A stretch of DNA of 64,000 nt. Origin: Caldilinea sp. CFX5. GTDB lineage: Bacteria; Chloroflexota; Anaerolineae; Caldilineales; Caldilineaceae. Numbering within the stretch: the first letter of the stretch is position 1; every line of letters begins with the position of its first letter. Location: assembly GCA_021405325.1 (NCBI GenBank), contig QWII01000006.1, forward strand, positions 124,001 through 188,000, written 5' to 3'. Made by a program: the position numbers and the translations under genes. This document shows positions 40,924 to 48,492 of the stretch, one piece after another. A model generated the notes under the pieces. That model was not told where the DNA came from, did not search any database, and worked only from the letters and a program-made list of their open reading frames with translations.

Positions 40924-42846
40924 TCATGGAAACGTAGGCAAATCGACGGCGCCGACCGCGCGGCCATCTTGTTCGGCATAAAGGATGATGCGCAACTGTG
41001 TGCTTTGTGAGGCGCCGGCTGGCGGTGCGGCCAGGTAATAGACATCGCGCACCGTTTCCCCCGGCAGCCAACTGGTGGTCGGCGCAACCAGCCGTAGCGG
41101 ATAGCGATCCTCCTGGCTCAACACTTGATTATTCTCGATAAAGCGTAGCGACACCTTATAAACTTCGGTCAAGACGCTGTTCGGGCGCCAGTAGAGGGTT
41201 AAGCGCAGCGCCGGCCCGCCCGCTTGGGCCAGCCAGACTAGATCATAGCCAACTAGTTGCAACGCGCCATCGACAAAGGGTTGGCCCAACGGGTGTTGGG
41301 GGACGCCGGCTTGGGCCTCTCCCCGCGGCCAAACCCGCACCAACGGCCCTTCACCGCTAAAGCTATAGCGCTCGGCAATCCCGGCAACTTCCTGCGTGAG
41401 GTAGGTGGGATAACCTTGCGCCATTGCCGCATCGACCGCCGCCTGGCGGTCAGCCGGTTGATCGGCGACAACGGCGGTGGCAGCGCGCCCCAAGCCTTCC
41501 GCCGCTTGCATATACTTGAGCGCCGTCGCCTGCCCTTCCAGGGCAATGACCCGACTCGTCGGTGGAAAATCGACTTTGGCGACGGCCACTGCTTCATCAT
41601 GGACAGCCCAATCCTGGCTCCGGTTGACCAGCGGCCCGCGCCCCCCTATGCCCAGCAGGAGCAGGATGCAACAACCGGCGGCGATGCCCTGCGCTGCCAC
41701 TGACCAGCGGTGCAACAGTTGCGTCAGTGCGGCGACCCCAGCCCCGCAGCAAAGTGCAAAACAGAGCCACGCCGGCAACAAAAAAACCGGTTGATCGCCC
41801 ACCTGATAGCTCACCGCAAAGAGCAGGTTGGTCAACAAGATCACCAGCAGGCCACACCACCAGCGCCGTGCCTGGCCGACCGTCAACACCCAACCCAGGC
41901 CAAGCAGCCCTAAGCCCAGGCCCACCAAGCCCATCTGCGCCTGCCAGAGTCGCCACCAGTCGCCAACACCCATTGCTACCGATAAGCTGTTTTGGCTGAA
42001 GAAGCCGGTGTAACCCCGCGCCAGCACATGTTCCCAGAAACCGTCCCAACTGTTGACATAACTGCCCCGCAAATCACTGACACCCATTGCGGCGCGCAAC
42101 GGAATGAAGAGATAGAGCAGCAGCGGCGCCAGCCCGGCAAGCCCCCACCCCAACCACTTGCGACTCGGCGGCCAGAGCGCCTTTTGCCCCCACAGCATGA
42201 GCAACAACCCCGGCGCCAGCAACACGATGGTACGGTGGTGGGTCAGCGCGAGGCCGAGGAGGAGGGTGAGAAGGGTGATTCGGTGACTGGAAGATTGGGA
42301 GATTGGGAGATTGGAAGATTGGGAGAGATTGAAGGTGACAATGAGAATGGCGGCGACGAAAAGATTGTGGAGGGCGTAGACTTCGGCAATGGTGGCCTGG
42401 CTCCACCAGACGGGGCCAAGGGCGAAAGCCGGAACGGTCGCCAGGGCGGGCCAGAGGATTGGCGTTTTGGCGGGAACGGTCTGACTGATAAGGCGTTGGG
42501 CCAGGGCAAAGAGCAAGCCGCTGGTGGTGGCGGCAGCCAAGGCGCTGAAAAGGTTCATCCGCCACGCCCAGTTACCAAACGGAAAGAGGACGCGACTCCA
42601 AAGACCACTGAGCAAAATATAGAGCGGGTAGCCGGTGGGGTGGGCGAGGCCGAAGGTGGGGCCGACCAACTGGAATTCCAGACTGTCGTCATACAGTTCG
42701 GTGATGCTGGGCGCCGCGGTGAGGGCATAGAGCAAGAAAAAGAGCAACCCAACCAACCAAGGCAAGAAACGTCTTGTATGCCTAAGGAAGATGTGATAAC
42801 GGCGTCGTGGTTGGGGTGCTTCCGTTGCTGAAAAAGGCGTTGACAT
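40924..42846 (-). CDS. DUF2723-type multi-spanning membrane protein
   Basis: A 640-residue protein with about ten N-terminal membrane segments (about 30-420) and a soluble C-terminal beta-sandwich-like part (about 430-640). The motif TAAPSITELYDDSLEFQL...HPTGYPLYILL fits DUF2723, a GT-C relative thought to transfer sugars from lipid carriers; the acidic pair DD is in the expected first periplasmic loop. The ATG at 42846 is chosen over the upstream ATG at 42888. A repeat (42275-42333) is translated in-frame between two helices as SNLPISQSS-type residues. The partner of a related protein at 38165. Confidence 0.72.
   Translation of the reverse strand: MSTPFSATEAPQPRRRYHIFLRHTRRFLPWLVGLLFFLLYALTAAPSITELYDDSLEFQLVGPTFGLAHPTGYPLYILLSGLWSRVLFPFGNWAWRMNLFSALAAATTSGLLFALAQRLISQTVPAKTPILWPALATVPAFALGPVWWSQATIAEVYALHNLFVAAILIVTFNLSQSSNLPISQSSSHRITLLTLLLGLALTHHRTIVLLAPGLLLMLWGQKALWPPSRKWLGWGLAGLAPLLLYLFIPLRAAMGVSDLRGSYVNSWDGFWEHVLARGYTGFFSQNSLSVAMGVGDWWRLWQAQMGLVGLGLGLLGLGWVLTVGQARRWWCGLLVILLTNLLFAVSYQVGDQPVFLLPAWLCFALCCGAGVAALTQLLHRWSVAAQGIAAGCCILLLLGIGGRGPLVNRSQDWAVHDEAVAVAKVDFPPTSRVIALEGQATALKYMQAAEGLGRAATAVVADQPADRQAAVDAAMAQGYPTYLTQEVAGIAERYSFSGEGPLVRVWPRGEAQAGVPQHPLGQPFVDGALQLVGYDLVWLAQAGGPALRLTLYWRPNSVLTEVYKVSLRFIENNQVLSQEDRYPLRLVAPTTSWLPGETVRDVYYLAAPPAGASQSTQLRIILYAEQDGRAVGAVDLPTFP
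42275..42333. repeat. In-frame GATTGGGAGATTGG tandem repeat in the DUF2723 gene
   Basis: Tandem GATTGGGA/GATTGGAA units add about 15 Ser/Asn/Gln/Pro residues in a loop between membrane helices. It is the same word family as in the mutL linker (20449-20476). Confidence 0.85.
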
Positions 42847-42928
42847 GACAACCCGGTCGTGTGTTATGATTAGCAAGACAATCACCAATATACTCGAAGT
42901 GTCGCGTGATTACCAAAAAGATTTGTGG

Positions 42929-42983
42929 TTGGTGCGTTGGTTCGTTGGTTTCGACAAGCTCAACCAACGAACCAACGCACCAA
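42929..42983. repeat. 22-bp inverted repeat with TCGACAAGCTC loop, between divergent genes
   Basis: Perfect arms 42929-42950 and 42962-42983 around TCGACAAGCTC, the reverse complement of the loop at 31579. It is followed by extra tandem CCAACGCA units to about 43001. It lies between the divergent DUF2723 and RraA-like starts. Confidence 0.92.
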
Positions 42984-43033
42984 CGCACCAACGCACCAAC
43001 CAACTATTCACACCTTCGACAAAGGAGAAATCA

Positions 43034-43771
43034 ATGTCTACCCTTTCCGTGCAGGAGATGCTCGACGAATTGCGCCAATATGACACGCCGTCGATCACCA
43101 ACGTCGTCGCCACCTATCCCGAAAGCAAGCTCTGTCTCGGTCTCTATAATCCGTGGACGGAAAATTGGTACACCGACCAGACGCTGCGTTGTATGTACCC
43201 CGAACTGGGTGCGCTGGTGGGCTATGCCGTCACTTGTGTCTACGGCCTGCCCGACCCCAACTTTAAGCGCTTGACCTTTATGGATGTGCTGGATGCCCTC
43301 GACGCTTCGCCCAAGCCGACGATTTTGGTCTTACAACAAAAATTCCCGCCCCATCTGGCCGGCAAGGTCGGGCTGGCCGGCGGCAACATGGTCTCGGCCA
43401 TGAAGGCGATCAACTGTGTCGGGCTGCTCTCCAACGGCCCCTCGCGTGATATTGACGAAGTGCGCCCGATGAAATTCCAGTATATGCTCACCGGCATCAC
43501 CCCCGGTCATGGCGCACAGGCGGTGCAGGCGGTCAATGTGCCGGTCTCGGTCTGCGGCATGGATGTCGCGCCCGGTGAAATCATTCACATGGATGAGAAT
43601 GGCGCCTGCAAATTCCCCGCCGATAAGCTGGAAGCGGTGCTGATGAACGCCCGCGCCCTGCGCGCCGAAGAGAGCGACCGCATGGGCCGCCTGCAAAAAG
43701 CCAAATCCGCCGCCGAATTACGCGCTATCTTCGGCGGCCATTCGTATGCGGCGGAGAAGGAAAAGAGGTAG
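43034..43771 (+). CDS. RraA-like family protein
   Basis: A 245-residue RraA/HMG-aldolase-like protein. It opens LRQYDTPSITNV, the family's usual start, followed by LGALVGYAVT, then KVGLAGGNMVSAMKAINCVGLLSNGPSRDIDEV (the G-G-x-x-x-x-A and R-D motifs around the metal site), and a late DENGACKFP. Such proteins bind divalent metals; some are 4-hydroxy-4-methyl-2-oxoglutarate or other aldolases rather than RNase E inhibitors. The ATG at 43034 has AAAGGAG. It lies apart from the other sugar or oxo-acid genes. Confidence 0.85.
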   Translation: MSTLSVQEMLDELRQYDTPSITNVVATYPESKLCLGLYNPWTENWYTDQTLRCMYPELGALVGYAVTCVYGLPDPNFKRLTFMDVLDALDASPKPTILVLQQKFPPHLAGKVGLAGGNMVSAMKAINCVGLLSNGPSRDIDEVRPMKFQYMLTGITPGHGAQAVQAVNVPVSVCGMDVAPGEIIHMDENGACKFPADKLEAVLMNARALRAEESDRMGRLQKAKSAAELRAIFGGHSYAAEKEKR

Positions 43772-43795
43772 GTGTAAAATATAGCTGGACACTTC

Positions 43796-43854
43796 GCTCA
43801 GTGCGCGTCCGTGATTCGCCCCAGCCGGTTGCGCGTCACGGACGCGCACTGAGC
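43796..43854. repeat. 19-bp inverted repeat
   Basis: Perfect arms 43796-43814 and 43836-43854, with a 21-nt loop, between same-strand genes (RraA-like stop and HD gene start). The CGTCCGTGA word resembles that of the hairpin at 48408. Confidence 0.9.
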
Positions 43855-43879
43855 AATAACCGATTCTTTAAGGAAGCGT

Positions 43880-44527
43880 ATGAGCGAATTTGAACGCTGG
43901 CAACAATGCTGGCTGCGGTTGACCGGTCGGCTGCCGGCGGCGCGGTGGTGGCTTGAATTACAGCAACAGTACAATGCCCCCCAGCGCGCCTACCATACCC
44001 TACAACATCTGGCCGAATGTTTGCAACACTTTGATGCTGTACGTTCGCTGCTGCAATACCCCGATGAAGTGGAGGTGGCGCTCTGGTGCCATGATGTGAT
44101 CTATGACACCCACCGCCGTGACAACGAAGAGGCCAGCGCACAGTGGGCGCAACAACTTTTGCAGGAAACCGATGCGCCATCGGCAACGAGCCAGCGTATC
44201 ACCGATTGGATCCGGCTGACCAAACATATGGCGGAGCCGGTTGATGCCGATGGCGCTTTCTTACTTGACATTGATCTGGCCATTCTGGGGGCGGACAAAG
44301 AGCGTTTTGCCGAATATGAACAACAGGTGCGCCAGGAGTACAACTGGGTAGCGTGGCCGGCCTTTTGCACTGGCCGGGCGCAAATTTTGCAAAGCTTTTT
44401 GCAACGCCCAACCATCTACCGCACCCCCTTCTTTCAAGCCCGCTTTGAAGCACAGGCGCGCACCAATCTGACCGCCTCACTGCATACCTTGCGCCAAAGC
44501 GTCGAAGCGAACCAAAGCCCCCAATAA
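43880..44527 (+). CDS. HD-domain-like metal-dependent phosphohydrolase
   Basis: A 215-residue protein of the HD-superfamily group often mislabelled as NMDA-receptor-like. RAYHTLQHLAECL gives the first His motif, WCHDVIYD the HD pair, and a late LLDIDLAILG Asp. Such proteins are predicted metal-dependent phosphohydrolases; the substrate is unknown. The start ATG has AAGGAAG. It stands alone between hairpins. Confidence 0.82.
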   Translation: MSEFERWQQCWLRLTGRLPAARWWLELQQQYNAPQRAYHTLQHLAECLQHFDAVRSLLQYPDEVEVALWCHDVIYDTHRRDNEEASAQWAQQLLQETDAPSATSQRITDWIRLTKHMAEPVDADGAFLLDIDLAILGADKERFAEYEQQVRQEYNWVAWPAFCTGRAQILQSFLQRPTIYRTPFFQARFEAQARTNLTASLHTLRQSVEANQSPQ

Positions 44528-44528
44528 C

Positions 44529-44653
44529 TTTACACCGATAGGAGCAAACACAGATTTCTTCTAAAAACAGCAACTACGCAGCTCCTAGCCAGTCACGGAC
44601 TGGCTAGGAGCTGCGTAGTTGCTAAAAACAGTGTTCCTTCCTATCGGTGTAAA
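44529..44653. repeat. Nested double hairpin between convergent genes
   Basis: An outer 15-bp stem (44529-44543 with 44639-44653) encloses an inner perfect 26-bp stem (44569-44594 with 44598-44623) with a 3-nt loop ACG. The sequence AAAAACAG flanks the inner stem on one side and recurs after it on the other. The outer stem resembles the hairpin at 39743; the inner one carries a different word. It looks like one element inserted inside another. Confidence 0.9.
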
Positions 44654-44668
44654 CTAGAATGTCGCCCT

Positions 44669-47356
44669 TTAATTCAACGGCTTCGTTGGTTCGCGGCTAG
44701 ACGCGGAGACCACTGGCGCTTCCGCCGCCAGCAATCCCAACGCGATCCATTGCCAAAGCGCCAAGTCGGGCAGGGCGCCAAAGGTATCGACCTGCCCGTG
44801 GGCGATCCCGGCAGCGAAGGCGGCGAGCAGGCCAATCGTTTGCCAAGGCGGCAGGATCGCCTGGCTTCTGGCCCAGCGCAAGTGTCGTCCCAACTGCCGG
44901 CCCAGTAGCAGAAACCACCCCAGCCCCAGCACCCCCCACCCCGCCAGCAATTCCAGCCAGAGGTTATGCGGGTGCAGAAGATTTGGATCACTCTCGGCGC
45001 CGCCGAACCAATAGCGGGGATAGTGCCAGAAGAAACCACCCGGCCCGACGCCGAAGAACCAATGATCAGCCCATAGGCGACTGGTGGCCAGCCAAATCTG
45101 TACCCGTTCCGCTACAGTTGCACTGTTTGTGAGCCGTTCCCACCGCGGTTGCCCCGCAATCCACCCGATCGCGACTAGGACAAGAAAAGCAAGTACGGCT
45201 GCCGTTACCAACCGGCGCCGGCGCTCTGTCAATAAGGCAACAAAGGGCGTAGAACGTAACAAGCCACCGGCCCAGAGGAAAACGATAGCCCCCGCCGGCA
45301 TCCCCAACAACCACGCGCCGCGACTGGCCGTCAGCCAAAGCGCAACACCGATCACCCCAATCGCCACCCACGCCCAGCGCCGCCGCCAACCATGATAGGA
45401 AAGGGCCAAACCCACGCCTAGCCAGCCAATCCGCTCCAGGTAGAGCGCCGCGTGATTCGGCGAAAAATAGGGGCCGACCAGGCGTAGCACCCCATCTGCC
45501 GCTGTGCCCAGCCCTTGCCACCAGAGCAACAGGCCGCCCAATGCGGCCAGTAGCCCGCCCAGAAAAAGGGCTATACTTAGCAATGTACGCTGGTAGGATG
45601 TTGTCACAACTACTCTGGTCGCAACATAAGCTAGGCCAGGCAACAGCGCCAGATTGAGTAACCCTTGCCCAGCCCCAAGCCACGACCAGGCTGAAAGCGC
45701 GCTCAAGCCGCTGATCACCAGCCAGAGCAGCGCCAGCCCATCTAGTTGGTTTACGTCCTGGAAAGTACGCTGGGTGAGCGTCGTCCGTTGCACCAGCGCC
45801 CGTATCAGTAGCGCCCCGCCCAAACACCCAAGCATGGCATGAGCCGGTGGAATTGCAACTTCAAAGCCGGCGACGGCAATCTCCTTGTGCTGAAAATAAA
45901 AGGGCAGCAGTAGCGCCGTAAATGCCAGGCCAACCAACGGTGACGAGAGGAGCAACAGCGTCGCCGCAAGCCAACAGAGCAAGAGCAAGGGCGGCCAGGT
46001 TGCGAAGTAGTAGACCAACACCAGCAGCAGCCACACGATCCCCTGCACCCACAAGGGTTGTTGTTGGTAAGCTTGTCCCCACACTGCCCACGGCAACACA
46101 TTACACGTTGCGCCGATCCGCCAGCCAACCAACAGCAACGCGCTGATCACGCCACCCCAACGCCAGAAGAGGGGGGCAGGCGTGCTGTTCCGGGTGGGTG
46201 TTGGGGCGCCGGGTGGTTGCCAGGCGCGAAATGCCGCCGATAAAGCCGGGGTCAGCGCAAAGCCCCACTGTGGATTGGTCGCTGGTTGATCTGGTTGGTC
46301 AATCGCCCAGCCCATTGCCGTCAGCCAGGGCCATTCTTGGCGGGCAATGGTCAGCGCTGCGGTTGCGAAAGCACGCTGATCCGGCGGCGTGACCGTGCGC
46401 CAGGGAGAGTCGCCGCGCGTATTCCAGCCATAGCGCACCGCCCAGATCGGCGTCGCCCCGTCACCGGCGGCGAGCATAGCGCGGCGCAACAACTTGACCC
46501 GTTGAAAGTTCAGTACAGGGAGCCGCGCCCGTTCATCAGCCGGGGCCGCGCCAAAACCAAAGGGTTGCGCCGCCACCACATCAAAAAAGGGCGCGGCGCC
46601 GGCGGCATAGAGCCGTTGCAGATAGTAGACCTCGTCTACGGCCAGATGACCGCGATCCGGCGTCGGCGCCAGGGCGGCCAACACGATCACAGCATCGGCA
46701 TCAGCCGCCCGGACGGCTGGGGCGGCAGCTTTGAGCAACCGGGCATAACCCACCGGCTCAATATGACGGTTGCCCCAGTGGGGCGCAATGTTGGGTTCGT
46801 CCCAAAGCTGATAGAAGCGCACCGTTGCGCCGTATCGTTCAGCGACCTTGGCGGCAAAGCGCGCAAACGTGGCCGGATCCGCCGGCGGCGCCAGTGGATT
46901 ATCGGTTGCGCCCCGATCTTGCGCGGCCCGCGCCCAAGCCGGACTGCCGTCCAGCACCAGTACCGGCACAAGACCGGACGCGCCCATATCAGCCACCAGG
47001 GCATCACTGGCGCGCCAGTCAAAGCGTTCCGGTTGCACTTCGATCTGCCCCCAGTCCAGTCGCTGGCGCACCCAGCCAAAGCCGGCCTGACGCAAACGCT
47101 GGAGGGCGGCTTGCCGTTCGGCAGGCGAAGCCGTTTCTAACGCAACGGTAATCCCGAGAAAAGGCAAAGCAACCGCCGTCGTTGGTAACGGCGCCACCAA
47201 CCGTGCGCTGCTTTCCTGCGTCGTGCGCAGAAGAAGCGCCGTTTCGCCCAGGAGAAAACAGAGTAAGGGAAAGAGGAGCAGGAGGCGTAGACCAGCCAGC
47301 CGGCGGCGCAAGCCGCCCTGCCGGTCTACCAGCCACCAATCCCAAGCAACGTTCAT
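44669..47356 (-). CDS. Glycosidase-like domain fused to an O-antigen ligase/polymerase
   Basis: An 895-residue fusion. An N-terminal anchor (about 20-45) is followed by a (beta/alpha)8 glycoside-hydrolase-like domain (about 65-390) with LWDEPNIAPH, Glu187 in the acid/base place. The expected nucleophile Glu in the later strand is Arg308 (WAVRYGWNT), so hydrolysis is doubtful. The C-terminal half (about 410-895) has about 11 membrane segments with the Wzy_C loop (WRRR, TASRGAWLL, FFGVGPGGFFWHYP, HPHNLWLELL) of O-antigen ligases. It may bind a glycan while the ligase transfers or polymerises it. The ATG at 47356 is 12 bases from the next stop. Confidence 0.85.
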   Translation of the reverse strand: MNVAWDWWLVDRQGGLRRRLAGLRLLLLFPLLCFLLGETALLLRTTQESSARLVAPLPTTAVALPFLGITVALETASPAERQAALQRLRQAGFGWVRQRLDWGQIEVQPERFDWRASDALVADMGASGLVPVLVLDGSPAWARAAQDRGATDNPLAPPADPATFARFAAKVAERYGATVRFYQLWDEPNIAPHWGNRHIEPVGYARLLKAAAPAVRAADADAVIVLAALAPTPDRGHLAVDEVYYLQRLYAAGAAPFFDVVAAQPFGFGAAPADERARLPVLNFQRVKLLRRAMLAAGDGATPIWAVRYGWNTRGDSPWRTVTPPDQRAFATAALTIARQEWPWLTAMGWAIDQPDQPATNPQWGFALTPALSAAFRAWQPPGAPTPTRNSTPAPLFWRWGGVISALLLVGWRIGATCNVLPWAVWGQAYQQQPLWVQGIVWLLLVLVYYFATWPPLLLLCWLAATLLLLSSPLVGLAFTALLLPFYFQHKEIAVAGFEVAIPPAHAMLGCLGGALLIRALVQRTTLTQRTFQDVNQLDGLALLWLVISGLSALSAWSWLGAGQGLLNLALLPGLAYVATRVVVTTSYQRTLLSIALFLGGLLAALGGLLLWWQGLGTAADGVLRLVGPYFSPNHAALYLERIGWLGVGLALSYHGWRRRWAWVAIGVIGVALWLTASRGAWLLGMPAGAIVFLWAGGLLRSTPFVALLTERRRRLVTAAVLAFLVLVAIGWIAGQPRWERLTNSATVAERVQIWLATSRLWADHWFFGVGPGGFFWHYPRYWFGGAESDPNLLHPHNLWLELLAGWGVLGLGWFLLLGRQLGRHLRWARSQAILPPWQTIGLLAAFAAGIAHGQVDTFGALPDLALWQWIALGLLAAEAPVVSASSREPTKPLN

Positions 47357-47368
47357 GCGCCGGCTCGC

Positions 47369-48112
47369 CTACCAGCGCGCCAGTACAGCCCGCACCTTCG
47401 CCAGTTGCACGGCGACCTCGGCATATTCATCCCGCCCCGAATGATGTTCCACCGACCAGCAGCCGGTATAGCCGGCGTTGCGCAGCATGGTCAACGGATC
47501 TTCCAGCGCGCCTTCGGTAATATCCCAGGAAATGTGGGTGTGCATGGCCCACGGCGCCATGAGGGCATCGCCATCGTTGCCGCGGAAGTGGAGCAGGACG
47601 CCAAAGCCGGGGTGATCGACCGCCGCGCAAAGGCGCTGCATATTTTCCGGCACCACTTCGGCGCCCCAGTGATTTTCTGGGCCGACTTTGTAGCCGTGGT
47701 CGTAGGCGCGCTGGGCATATTCGCGGAAGCGGGTCGCAATGCCGTCGAACTGTTCATCGGTAAAGGTGTCGGCGCGCACCCCGGCGTCAATACGCAGCGT
47801 CTGTGCGCCCAAAAACTCGGCCACGTCCAGGTAGCGAAGCGCCTGTTGATAGTGGCGCTCACGCACGGCGGGGTCGTCTTCCCAGATGTGGGGGCCATCG
47901 ACACAGAGATTGACCAGCGTCAACTCCCGTTCGGTCAGCGCCGCTTTGACCTTGGCCAGGTAGCCATCGTCGAGGCTGGTCAACATGCCGTTCCAGATGT
48001 CGGCAGTGCGCAGGTCGTAGCGGTAGCGGCAACTTTCCAGGTAGCCAAAGAGATCGATCTGGCCGGCGCGCAGCAGGCCGTGAAAGGCGTAGGAGGCAAT
48101 GGCGATGCTCAT
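47369..48112 (-). CDS. Sugar phosphate isomerase/epimerase (xylose isomerase-like TIM barrel)
   Basis: A 247-residue AP-endonuclease-2/IolE-like TIM barrel. Seen in order: IASYAFHGLL, LTLVNLCVDG, LGAQTLRIDAG, VGPENHWGAE, and a final CWSVEHHSGRDEY. The Glu, His and Asp residues on these strand ends fit the metal site. It likely isomerises or epimerises a sugar or an inositol-like compound. The ATG at 48112 was chosen over upstream ATGs without homology. It lies just downstream of the fusion gene above on the same strand order (it is upstream of it in transcription). Confidence 0.82.
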   Translation of the reverse strand: MSIAIASYAFHGLLRAGQIDLFGYLESCRYRYDLRTADIWNGMLTSLDDGYLAKVKAALTERELTLVNLCVDGPHIWEDDPAVRERHYQQALRYLDVAEFLGAQTLRIDAGVRADTFTDEQFDGIATRFREYAQRAYDHGYKVGPENHWGAEVVPENMQRLCAAVDHPGFGVLLHFRGNDGDALMAPWAMHTHISWDITEGALEDPLTMLRNAGYTGCWSVEHHSGRDEYAEVAVQLAKVRAVLARW

Positions 48113-48224
48113 GGGATAGTTTCTTTCTATGGGTGTTATGACGGATTGCATAGGAAGTTCATTATGCTTCATGCGATACTATTCTCCTACAGTATCGCAT
48201 TTCCAACCATGTATGCAAAATCAA

Positions 48225-48380
48225 ATGAGCAAGGAGGTCATCGACACCAATCAAACCAAAGAAATGGCCGACTTGATTCCCGGCGCTGACTTGCATCTTA
48301 TCCCGGGCGTCGGCCATTTTGCCATGTTGGATAAAGCAGAGGAGTTCAATCACATTGTACTGGACTTCTTGCAACGCTAG
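48225..48380 (+). pseudogene. C-terminal remnant of an alpha/beta hydrolase
   Basis: About 51 codons that match only the last part of an alpha/beta hydrolase: TKEMADLIPGADLHLIPGVGHFAML, with the catalytic His in GVGHF, then EEFNHIVLDFLQR. The nucleophile and acid regions are missing and no start of the usual kind precedes it. It is not the other half of the fragment at 13021, which is a different lipoprotein-type hydrolase. Confidence 0.7.
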
Positions 48381-48407
48381 ACTTTGTGTAACGACTAAGC
48401 CCCTACT

Positions 48408-48464
48408 TGCTCATAGCCGGTCCGTGACCGCTCCCAGGCGCCGGTCACGGACCGGCTATGAGCA
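48408..48464. terminator. 23-bp hairpin between the remnant and the DUF6345-like gene
   Basis: Perfect arms 48408-48430 and 48442-48464, with an 11-nt loop, between convergent reading frames. It contains the GGTCCGTGACCG and CGGTCACGGACC words. It has no clear T-run. Confidence 0.75.
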
Positions 48465-48492
48465 GGCTAGATGAGGCCGTTAGGGCATCCAG

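Noticed and set aside
41992..42831. 279-codon plus-strand frame over the DUF2723 gene
   Set aside because: Low-complexity shadow; the minus-strand protein has membrane helices and family motif.
13021..48380. The hydrolase fragments at 13021 and 48225 as two halves of one gene
   Set aside because: They come from different hydrolase types and lie 35 kb apart.
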